NCBI GenBank assembly: GCA_000733355.1
Contig: JNVV01000020.1
Location: 349,743-413,742, forward strand
Direction: 5' to 3'
Length of the DNA: 64,000 nt
From: Falciphora oryzae
Taxonomy: Eukaryota; Ascomycota; Sordariomycetes; Magnaporthales; Magnaporthaceae
Shown here: piece after piece, positions 1-8,664 of the stretch
How the letters are laid out: the number at the start of each line of letters is the position of its first letter
Numbering within the stretch: position 1 is the first letter of the stretch
The notes under the pieces: generated by a model
Databases searched by the model: none
Told to the model about the DNA's origin: nothing
The model's input: only the letters and a program-made list of their open reading frames with translations
Made by a program: the position numbers and the translations under genes

Positions 1-665
1 GGCTTGCACCAGAGGCAGGTTGGAGCGCCCCCGGCACGGCTTGTAGGCGAGGTCGGTGACAGCTCCCACGACGAGGACGCGCGCCTCGAGGTGGGAGAGG
101 GCCGAGGCGACCTGGTCGGCGCCGAAGCCCGGGTTGAGCGGGACGAGGACGGCGCCGAGCTTGAAGACGGCGTAGGTCAGGGCCGCGTGCTCGGGGCAGT
201 TGCCCAGGCTGACGGCGACGCGGTCGCCCTTGCGCACGCCCAGGGTGCGGAGGGAGCGGGCGAGGGTGTTGGAGAGGAGGTCTAGCTCGTGGTAGGTGAG
301 GACTGTTTCCCTGGCGGAGGGGATGCGGTCCGGGGCTGGCTGGGGGAAGGCGGAGGGTGTGGTGGTTGGCGATCGGCAGATCACGGCCGGGCGGTCGCCG
401 TGCTTTGATACGACGGACGCAAAGTGCTCAGGGATGGTGTGAGGGAGCAGTGGAGGCTAGTGAGGAGTGTTAGCTTGGGCTTTGGGTAACTGGATGTTCA
501 TGCAGGGTCTCACCACGGCTGTCGCATACGTACCTCTTGTGGTCCGTGGGATACGCTCAGCCTGAGCCGGCCATGTCGCCTCCAGGGGAAGCGGAGAGAT
601 GTTACTCCCAGAGCGCGAGTGCGTGGTAGCTGCCGGCCCACGGCTCTTACTACCGGCACCGCCAT
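1..665 (-). CDS. AMP-dependent acyl-CoA synthetase, 5' part (runs off the window)
   Basis: This is the N-terminal 196 residues of an adenylate-forming (AMP-binding) acyl-CoA synthetase, which would activate a fatty or other carboxylic acid to its CoA thioester using ATP. Exon 1 is 665-534, a 77-base intron covers 457-533 (donor GTACGT, branch CTAAC, acceptor CTAG), and exon 2 is 456 to the edge. The joined protein reads SHGPQE-PPLLPHTIPEHF, then TYHELDLLSNTLARSL, KGDRVAVSLGN and FKLGAVLVPLNPGF, which is typical of the family's N-terminal domain. The ATP/AMP signature and acyl pocket lie beyond the window. The chosen ATG gives an Arg-rich, acid-poor leader of about 35 residues (MAVPVVRAVGRQLPRTRALG), which suggests mitochondrial import (inference). 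Substrate chain length cannot be told from this part. An upstream in-frame extension exists but adds non-conserved sequence. Confidence 0.85.
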
Positions 666-967
666 TGATGTTGGATCACCCAAGGAGACGGCACCCTTTG
701 TTGAAACCCACAGTCTGACCTGGTTCTTTGGTTCCGGGGGTTTGTGTATGTGCAGGGCTCTCTTGTTTCGGCCGCGTTCACCGGAGAATAAAAAGGAGGG
801 AGCAGGCCGATCACGGGACGGTGTGTACAAACACAATGTATTGGCAAAGTATCGGCAAGAGACGGACAAGGAGCCGTACATAGGAAACGCTAGATTACAC
901 GTCGCACGCCGGGGCGCCTCTCGGCTCTATTCCCTCGACGACGCCCCATCAGCCAAACCATGTCCGC

Positions 968-1890
968 TCAGTTCTGCCAACAGGAGTTGCCGCTGGGGCT
1001 GCTAGCGGTGGTGGCGGTGGGGGTTGCCTGGGGGCTTGCCGAGTCGGAAAACGCGGGGTCGGCCGCCTCGGCAATGCTGGGGGGCTCTGATTGGCTAGGA
1101 GTGGGTTAAGCAACGTCAGTCAATATGCGGAGGGCCCAGTGAATTGGGTCGGCTGGGCAGGTTGTATTTTTTGCTCTCTAAGAGCCGGGACAAAAACTTA
1201 CCCATCACGCCCACGGCAGACCGCACCAAACGTCTTCCCGTCGTAAACCCCCAGCTCGGGCTCGGTGGCGCCCTCCATCCCGTCGAGCGAGATGGCGGCG
1301 CACTCGTCGCGCTGCTCGGCCGCCCGCCCGTGCTCGCGCAGCACGGCGTGCTGAGCCGCGTTGGTGGCCAGCACGGCCGTGCCCCGGAGCACCACGCGGT
1401 CGCCGCCGACCACGACCTCGGCCCTGGCCGGGAACGACTGGCGGCCGGGCCCCGTCGGCGTCCCCATCCGCAGGAACAGGGCGCAGAGCTCGTCGGGGTC
1501 CGCGAGGTGGCCCGAGAAGAAGTGCCATGTGGGCCGCCGCTTGGATGGCGCCGGCGCCGGCGGGACTGGCTGCCGCTCGAAGGCGCCGGCGGGGGAAGAA
1601 GAAACAACCATAGGGCGGGCGGGCTTCTGCGGGGCGTCACGGGGCTGGGGCCGGAGGTGGTCCGGGGTGTCCTGCCGGCGCGGCCCGGGAACCATCGGGG
1701 ACATCTGATGGCCAGGGACAATTGGCTGGCCAGGAAGCAGTAGCTGGCCAGGCGTCATGGGCGGCGCAGGAGGCGTATGCGGCCCAAAAGCCATTGGAAG
1801 CAGGGGGGGCCCAAGGAACACCGGAACCACCGGTGGTTCAAGGACGTAACTGTCCAGGCAGTAGATGGGCTCCATGGCTGGGCGGTGCAT
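968..1890 (-). CDS. Uncharacterised proline-rich protein, two exons
   Basis: A 271-residue protein that I do not recognise. Exon 1 is 1890-1202, the intron is 1201-1095 (donor GTAAGT, acceptor CTCCTAG, 107 bases) and exon 2 is 1094-968; the junction keeps frame through a split Gly codon. Residues 1 to about 100 are dominated by Pro, Met and Gly (LLPGQPIVPGHQMSPMVPGP), so probably disordered. Residues about 118-225 look folded (WHFFSGHLADPDELCALF, then FPARAEVVVGGDRVVLRG). The tail is Ser/Thr/Pro/Ala-rich and ends in CWQN. There is no signal peptide or membrane segment. It is tandem with the acyl-CoA synthetase, 302 bases upstream of that gene's ATG, with no sign of a shared function. Codon use and splice signals support a real gene. 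Confidence 0.65.
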
Positions 1891-3253
1891 AGTGAAGTGC
1901 TGGTGCTAGCTTGCTGGTGCTAGACTGCTGGCTTGGTGGCTCTGAAAAGTCGAATATATGGCGGGAATTGTTGGATGTACAGATTGACATTGGGATATCT
2001 ACAACGGCCACGAACACCTGGGAGGACCTGCAGGTATCGTCTGGCGCTGTGCTTTCTCCGGTGGGTTGGATTCCTCCTTTCTCCGTTGATATCGTGAGCG
2101 TTGCCCATATTTTGGCGCCATTTTGAGGCTATTCGCGACCGTCCCTTTCTCCGATCCGAGGGCTCAAAGGTGAAGTCGGATTAGGCTCGGCCAGGTGCTG
2201 CGTGAGTTCGGCGGCCCCCATGTCCAGTTTCTTGCATTCCCTTTTCCTACATATCCATCTTTTTCCTTGTCTTTTTCCCTATCCATTCTTTTTTTGTCTT
2301 GTCTTATGCAACGCAATTGACGCGTTCGTTCCTGCACGTGTCATGCCTGTCAAACCATAAGCGACTCCTTCCGCTCGCCGATCAGTGCTGGATCCCCTGG
2401 AAGCCTGTTTAGCCCCTATTACAGGCAGTGGCAGGCCTGATTGTCGCCCATTCTTTGCAACTTCTGCCCATCTTTGGCCCCTGCACGACGCTATTCGACA
2501 GTTTACTGGAGAACAATTCTAACTCCACACCACAGCGTCGTCGGTCGCCGCTTACCCGGAACTAGCTCCGAGCAATTGCCTTGACCACAGTGGCCTGTGG
2601 CGTGAAGGATTTCGCCTCAGTACTTGGTCTTCTAAGATAACGTCCATCCTTCTAGCAATTGTCCAACCATTCAAGGTTTGTCTGTTGGCCAATGTCCGTT
2701 GGAGGAAGTCGCCTCGAAATAAACCAGACTAACACTGTCGTATCCCGCTCCCTCGGCGAAATACGTCATCTGCGGCACTTGAGACACCAACTAACATGTT
2801 AGCGCACGCTGGGCTACTTGGTATCATCGCCGACACGCGCGGCAGCCAGCCACATCTGGCATGGTGTGGTCAGAAATAGAGGCCGCCGGCTGGGTCCGTC
2901 AGCAACTCGCCTTTGCCGGAGAGCTGAGGCTGTGCCATCAGCCGGGTCGTGGATGCGCACGACAGCACCGAAGGGAAAGAAGCAGTATGTTGGAAAGAAT
3001 ACAACGTACCGAGAACGTCATCGCAGTGTGAAGACCGAACCGCGTTGTATCGATGCAACGAGTCCATGAGTCCTCGAATGCTCGATATAAAGGGAGGTTC
3101 GAGGGTCTCTAATCCGAATCCCCATGTCTCGTCCCTCATCACCCAGAATCTCAGCAGAATAACCAGCACAGGCATCCCAAAGCAGCCAAAATTTCCCCTA
3201 TAATCCTCGTCCAACTCCATATCATCGCACCCGCAGCAAAGAAACCGAACAAG
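1891..3253. other. Intergenic region between divergent genes
   Basis: I see no convincing coding sequence here. The stretch separates the minus-strand proline-rich gene from the plus-strand secreted-protein gene, so it should hold both promoters. It contains pyrimidine-rich runs around 2240-2310 and a TATA box near its right end. Confidence 0.5.
3086..3091 (+). promoter_or_regulatory. TATA box of the first secreted cysteine-rich gene
   Basis: TATAAA lies 168 bases upstream of the ATG at 3254. The paralogue at 8314 has CATAAAAG starting 167 bases upstream of its ATG, so the two genes share promoter geometry. The pairing is seen directly; promoter function is inferred. Confidence 0.5.
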
Positions 3254-3928
3254 ATGAGGGTCACCGCAATCTTCCTGGCTCTCATGGTCGGTGCTCTGGC
3301 GGCGCCCCTCGCCGACGTGTCGGCCTCCGCCAATACCACCTCTCCGGCCCCCACGGCTACCGACGGCAGCACTACAGGCGTGACGATGGTCCCCACAGCT
3401 ACCGAAGACGGCACCACCGACGTGACCATGACCCCCACGGCCTCGACTTCCGGCGATGCTACCATGGAGCCCACGGCCACCACCGGCGTCACCTCGGGCA
3501 CGACGGCGGCCCCCACCTCGGACGGCACGGCCTCCCCGACCTCTGAGCCGACCGCGGGCCCTTCCGCCACCGACGTGACGTCTCCGACGCCCTCCGCTGG
3601 CCCTACTTCTGTCGGCAAGCCGACTGCCGCCCCGACCGGAGGTCTCCCGCCAATCTACGGGTGCAAGCCGGCTACGTACGCGTGTGCCAAGAACCCCAAG
3701 ACTGGCGCCGACGGCTGGAAGGTGTGCAACGTGCGGGGGGTCTGGGAGGTAAGCAAGACCTTTTCTTGTATTTGAACATTCCATTCACTATAATTTCTGC
3801 AAATATCTGCTGACCTCGTCTCATTTGCCACACCACTGCAGTACGCCGGGACCTGCGCTCCCCGTTACAAGTGCGTGTTCAACTCTCACGACGGGAGCCC
3901 GTACTGCATCCCGGCAGGCTATCATTAA
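3254..3928 (+). CDS. Small secreted cysteine-rich protein with Thr/Ser/Pro spacer (paralogue 1)
   Basis: A 193-residue secreted protein. Exon 1 is 3254-3748, the intron is 3749-3841 (GTAAGC ... CTGCAG) and exon 2 is 3842-3928. Residues 1-17 form a signal peptide (MRVTAIFLALMVGALAA). Residues about 24-132 are a Thr/Ser/Pro/Ala spacer with degenerate repeats (TMVPTATEDGT, TMTPTASTSGD), which would be heavily O-glycosylated. Residues 137-193 are a six-cysteine module: CKPATYACAKNPKTG, GWKVC, VWEYAGTC, KCVF, GSPYCIP. The same module forms the whole mature part of the gene at 8314, with the intron at the same codon (after VW[EQ], phase 0). Function is unknown; an effector-like or wall-associated role is possible but not shown. 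The spacer resembles linkers that tether binding modules to cell walls (inference). The intron contains an in-frame stop, so its retention would truncate the protein before the last three cysteines. Confidence 0.85.
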
Positions 3929-4290
3929 CCCATGTCATTGATGGATCAACACCGAAGATCTGTTCACTTGAGGCAAGGGGCAAGGGGGCGAGGGGAGGAA
4001 CAGATGATGGGACTTGATATAAGGTTATCAAAAACTGATAGAAATTGCGGCGAGGTTTGTCCCGCCGATATTATCGTCTGCGTTTCACGCCAACTGAGTA
4101 CCATCCTTCTTTTATTCTGTAGTGATAGAAAACATTCCTTACTATAAGATAAAATCGCAACACATCATTACCTGCCTCTCAGGCAGGCGCAAAAGCATAG
4201 CACACGTGCACCACTCTCATCGTCCCTTTTGGCTCGCTTGAGTCCTAGGTAAGGAGGTAAAAGGGTAAAACAAGGAAATAGGATAAAGTG

Positions 4291-4389
4291 GGAAAAGGAA
4301 TAGGAAAAGGAATAGGAAAAGGAATAGGAAAAGGAATAGGAAAAGGAATAGGAAAAGGAATAGGAAAAGGAATAGGAAAAGGAATAGGA
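4291..4389. repeat. 12-bp tandem repeat (GGAATAGGAAAA), about 8 copies
   Basis: A perfect 12-base unit runs without interruption from 4297 to 4380 (seven copies), with partial units on both sides. It lies between the converging 3' ends of the secreted-protein gene and the pseudokinase gene. On the minus strand it reads as an open Phe-Ser-Tyr-Ser repeat, but nothing suggests translation. It is likely a minisatellite that varies in length between strains. Confidence 0.9.
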
Positions 4390-4596
4390 GGGATATGGGA
4401 AAGGATACAAGAAAGAATCGAAACGATGTAGGTGCTAATCGTGTTACTGTGGATGAAACTGGGAGCGGTAATAATTGCAGCGGTGACAGAGCTGGCATTG
4501 TATGAGATGTGTTTGCTATCGAAATGGGATTATGGAGCGTGATTTGGCCACTTCAAACGAAGGCCTGTTGTCGCTCTAGTTTAACTTCTCACCAGC

Positions 4597-5793
4597 TCAG
4601 TATCCATATTCCTTCTCTTGCCACCATGGACTCTCCAGGACTTGGTCTATCGTTATCCTGGCCGCTGGGTCCATCTTTGTCATCCCAGAGAGCATGATAT
4701 ATGCCGCAGAGTCGAGCTCCTGTCCCCAAAACTGGAAACTCAGCCTGGGGTTTACCTTCAACTCCAGCTCGGAGCGATCCGACGCTCTCTTGAAGACCTG
4801 GACCCACTCCTCGTCGCTGATGACCTTGAACAGCCCCTCGTCTGCTGGACCGAAGAAGGCGAAGTGCCGGAGAATGAGCGCGTGCTCCGGGCATAGCTTG
4901 TTCATCTCCTCGCTCACTAGGAGATCCTGATGGTCGCTGATGAGGAGCATTTCAGCGGCGCCAAGGGCGTAGAGCACGACGAGACCGAAGGAGTAGACGT
5001 CAGAGTGCTTTGCCAACCCCTGTCCAGTCAGAGCTTCAGGGCTTCGCCACCCAAGCGTCCCGATGCGGTATGGGCCGTAAAGCAGCCCGCCCATTCCCAA
5101 CTTCACGGCGCTGTTGAAGCCGCCCAGAACCGCGTTGGTAACTGTCTTCTTGCCGCTACCATCGCAGGTCCAGTCGACCAGGACGTTGTCGGGTGTGATG
5201 TCTTGCCAAGCCAACAGTCAGCCCCACTCTCTCAACTGCAGTTGGTCTCCTAATTCTGCCGGGGGCATACTGAGATGAGTCCAGTTTTTCCTGTGCATCT
5301 CTTGGACTCCTTCAGCGACGGCCCGTAAGATCTTCAATCGTTCAAACGGGGGAAACATGGGATCATCCTGAAGCAGGTCAAGGAGAGTTGTCTTGAAGAA
5401 GGGGTAGACCAGAACACGCTCATCCAGGTTGTGGTCGACGCGCATCCGGAGCCGGCGGGAGCCTGCAAACTCAGCTGCGAGATCTCGGGGTTCGGCGTAG
5501 ATCAGAGGACACACGTGCTTGAGCACGAAAGACCGGTTCTCGGACCTGAGTTATGGGAGGTCAGTGGATTGTTGGCGCCGTCAAGCGATCCGGGTGGCCT
5601 GGGATTCGGGAGAATGGAAGTCTCACTTAGCCTTGATGACAAGAGGCTCGGAGGTGTCCGGGTCGCGACGAAGCACGTCGCCACCGGCGTACACGCGGCC
5701 AGACGCGCCCACCATAGCGGATGGCATTCTGATGCCGAGGCGCGAGGCAGCCGGGGGAAGGCTGCAGTAGCTGGCAAAGCGTTTGAGCAGCAT
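4597..5793 (-). CDS. Protein kinase-fold protein, predicted pseudokinase
   Basis: A 348-residue protein of a kinase-like family common in filamentous ascomycetes. Exons are 5793-5627, 5545-5271 and 5201-4597; introns are 81 bases (GTGAGA ... CTCAG) and 69 bases (GTATGC ... GCAAG, branch CTGAC). Kinase landmarks in order: a glycine-loop remnant GASGRVY; the beta-3 lysine in SFVLKHV; the helix-C region AAEFAGSRRLRM; the catalytic loop THLNITPDN; the magnesium loop LGGFNSAVKL; the APE-equivalent RSPEAL; SDVYSFGLVVLYALG; and the C-terminal TIDQVLESPWW. The catalytic-loop Asp is Asn, its +2 Lys is Thr, and the DFG Asp is Gly, so phosphotransfer is unlikely. The Asp-to-Asn codon is split by the second intron (A|AC, where an active relative would have G|AC). 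It may act as a scaffold or sensor (inference). It converges on the upstream secreted-protein gene and lies between the two secreted paralogues. Confidence 0.85.
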
Positions 5794-6618
5794 CGTGTGT
5801 TATGTTTGGCTAGCTCGAAAGCGCAACGAAGTGCAAGAACAAGAGATTCGCGAGGGAGGCAATAAAGCACGCCTTGTTTGACGAAAAAGAAACCGCCGCG
5901 TTCCTGTTTGTTGCAGGACAAGGACTGCCGGGTGTTCGTAGCGGCGGGAGGAAAGTCGCAGACCAATGTATGTCGGCTCGCAGGAGCAGGAGAAAAGGCA
6001 GCTAATTAAACCTGAGGAGGACCTTTGACTTTAGGATATGCTCTGAACCTTTGCCACGTACCGTGGCAGCAGCCCCTGCCTGTGTTGTGCCTTGGGACTG
6101 GAGGCTGGGGGTCTCAAGAGGTACCATTTGTGGAGGCGGGCTAATCCCAATGGCTTAAACCATGCGGCGTAAAGTCGCAAAGCATCTTTGTGGCGAACCA
6201 CCCAATTCATACAGTATCACCAGCCTCGGTGGCTCAGATCTAGATGGTCGCAAAAAGAGGTGCCCGGTGGGGTCCTAGGCTCAGGAGTGACCCCTGAGCT
6301 TGTGGTATCAAGAAGGGCCGTCCCGCCCACTACTCCCCTCCCGGCCGGGTCCTTCCTTTCCCTTTCATCTTCTAGAATAACATCACGAAGGCACCTGCCG
6401 GCGTCTTGACTGTTCTAGTGGGGCTGAAATCTTTTTGCGAATCTACACAAGTCTGGGATACATGGTGATATGGAAAGCGCTGACTTGAAATTCCGCTGAA
6501 AACCGACTCGGAAATAATTTCGACAGTCTCAACCTTGCAGAGGATCTATTTGCACGTTGAGGGTGGTTGCGATTAGCCCTTTCCGGGAAAATATTTTCTC
6601 TTAGAAATTTACCGGGTT

Positions 6619-6642
6619 AAGTGTTAGCCGTGGCTAACACTT
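6619..6642. repeat. 24-bp near-perfect palindrome
   Basis: Two 11-base arms, AAGTGTTAGCC and GGCTAACACTT, are separated by two bases. It could be a transcription-factor dyad, a cruciform, or the fused ends of a small transposable element. No target duplication was recognised around it. Confidence 0.6.
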
Positions 6643-8146
6643 CCCCTTCTATAAAACGTGCGTTTCCAGTAAACGGCTTAACCCTATTTGGCCTTCAATT
6701 GTCAAAACCTATTCAGGGTTTTATCTTTTATTTCCTTTCCTGTTTCCCTTCTTTTTTTCACACTCGATCCAGCTTCTTCTTTCGACGAGCTGCAGAGCTG
6801 AGCTCAGCTAATGGACTGATCAGCCGTGGCACTCAGCTGTCCAATCCAGGACCCCTATAACTGACTTCCCCACTGGATGGGCCCATGCAGCACCTCGAGC
6901 TCAGCTAAGCCCAGAAGGGCGCGCCGTTGGGCCACCCGTCAGCTTATGGCGTCAGGGAACAATCCCGATCTCCCCACCCTCACCAGGGCTGGGAAAAGGC
7001 CGAGTGCCGGCCCGCCGTTGGGCGTTTGTATCGGGTGGGAGGGACGGAAGTCGTCGACTATCGGTCATGGGCGCCAGCCCCTCTCTCAATACGAAGTCTT
7101 CCCCGCAAAATGGCTCCGATGGCCGCTGTGCACCCTCCCTGGTCTTATGCTTCTTTTACGTATTTCCCGGCCCAAGGTAATACGAGACGCAATCACGCGA
7201 CCTGCCGCTTCCAGCTGGCGATGCCTCTCCCGCTGCCGTGGTCGAGTGTGGATCGTTTTCTCGATGATGTGACCATTCAGCCAGGCGTCGTATTCAGGCC
7301 CTTTCCCGCTCCCGCATGCCCCTCCCCCCGAGTGAGACCAAGCCGGAGCTGGGTTCGGGGCTGGGGTAATCATGCAGGCCGTCCTGCATCTACCGTGTAG
7401 GTGGGTGGGCATTGCGCCGAAAGGAGCTCAGCAGCGCTTGTACATGTGTCGGCCTGCGAATGGACGTGCGGGCAGGCCCAACCCAAGCTTTAGCTCCATT
7501 GGAACAGTCCCGGATATCGGCGCACCGCCCCGAACGGCTGCTCTTAGCGTCTTGACCCCAACGCCTTTTTTCTCCTCGTCTCGTGGTGTTTATTTTTGGC
7601 GATCGGCTAGCACGCCCGTCCGCCTAGCTTTGGACGCTAGGCTATATGTCGGGCCAACATATGGTGAACTACTGCTAAAGCAGCAGATCTCTCGTAGCGT
7701 GGAGAGAAAACGGAAGCACGCAAATACGCCTCGTGTTGGCCGTTTCCTGCGCTGACACTAGCCAAGAACATGCAACCTTCCCAGCTAGCTACCTAGCTAG
7801 GTAGAGATGGGAGTCTCCGGAAAGCAGGCTGGGGGTGAGAATCAGCCCTTGCTGGTGCAGCTTGTCATCATCGACGCGTCCGGGACGTAGCTAGGCGAAC
7901 CCGGGGAGCTGAAGTGTTTTGTGCCTTGGCGAAAGTGCAGGAATCCGCCGTAAGCCACCCCCACACAGCCGGACAGCCTCGACGGCAGCAGCTAGGGCCT
8001 TCGCCATGGCGAGCGGCTGGAAAGTGCAGGTGACGTTGAATTCTTTCCCGAAGCAGGAATAATACGAGGCCGTCCTCAGGGAGGCAACCGCTCTTGCATC
8101 CATCGGAAAGCAGCGTGGGGTGACGGACACGCCGTGACTGCTCGGG

Positions 8147-8154
8147 CATAAAAG
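8147..8154 (+). promoter_or_regulatory. TATA-like box of the second secreted cysteine-rich gene
   Basis: CATAAAAG starts 167 bases upstream of the ATG, nearly the same spacing as in the paralogue at 3254. A CT-rich and then CA-rich leader follows, typical of a well-expressed fungal 5' untranslated region. Confidence 0.5.
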
Positions 8155-8313
8155 GCGTCTTCATCCTCTTCTCTCCGTTCTCCTCTTCCCATCCATCACC
8201 ACCACATCAGACAACAGCAATCAAGTCATTCGCTCCAGATTCATCTACCACATAATAAATAATCAAAACCACCCGGCCCTCCGCACGCCAAACACACACA
8301 AACAACCATCACC

Positions 8314-8664
8314 ATGAAGGTCTTCGCCGTCGTCATCGCCCTTGCCGCCGCCGCCCTCGCGGCCCCCACCGAGGACAGCCTGGGCGCCCCCGGCTGCACT
8401 CCCGCCACCTACGCCTGCGCCCACAACCCCAAGACTGGCTGCGAGGGCTGGAAGGTCTGCGATACGCAGAAGGTCTGGCAGGTAAGCTTCAGCTCACCCG
8501 CTCGCGAGACTTACGCGTCCTGTTGGAAGCCAAGCAGACAGGCATGCTTTTATTACCATCGAGCATCGCTGACGCCCCATGTACAGTACGCCGGCGATTG
8601 CCCGCCGAAGACCAAGTGCCAGTTCCTGGCTGCCAACGGCAGCCCGTACTGTATTCCGGTCTAA
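8314..8664 (+). CDS. Small secreted cysteine-rich protein (paralogue 2)
   Basis: An 81-residue secreted protein. Exon 1 is 8314-8481, the intron is 8482-8586 (GTAAGC ... TGTACAG) and exon 2 is 8587-8664. Residues 1-17 are a signal peptide (MKVFAVVIALAAAALAA). The mature part is almost entirely the cysteine module also seen at residues 137-193 of the protein at 3254: CTPATYACAHNPKTG, GWKVCD, VWQYAGDC, KCQF, GSPYCIP. It has a seventh cysteine (TGCEGW) that the paralogue lacks. There is no Thr/Ser/Pro spacer. The 105-base intron is a multiple of three without a stop, so its retention would give a 116-residue variant with an insert in the module; the conserved position in the paralogue argues that splicing is the normal route. 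Function is unknown. Size, secretion and cysteine content fit an effector-like protein (inference). Confidence 0.85.
   Translation: MKVFAVVIALAAAALAAPTEDSLGAPGCTPATYACAHNPKTGCEGWKVCDTQKVWQVSFSSPARETYASCWKPSRQACFYYHRASLTPHVQYAGDCPPKTKCQFLAANGSPYCIPV

Larger units (their letters stand above)
5794..8313. other. Intergenic region, partly AT-rich, with palindromes
   Basis: No supportable gene. It holds the promoter of the pseudokinase gene at the left and of the second secreted-protein gene at the right. Around 6420-6800 the composition shifts to AT-rich and contains palindromes (GAAAATATTTTC at 6587-6598 and a 24-base inverted repeat at 6619). This may be a decayed mobile-element remnant, but I found no paired end or coding trace to prove it. 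Confidence 0.4.

Noticed and set aside
2870..3784. 304-residue open frame on the minus strand
   Set aside because: It is the antisense shadow of the Thr/Pro-rich secreted-protein exon and has no independent domain or start context.
4168..4498. Minus-strand frames with Phe-Ser-Tyr-Ser or Phe-Leu repeats
   Set aside because: They are translations of the 12-bp minisatellite; open in several frames only because the unit lacks stops.
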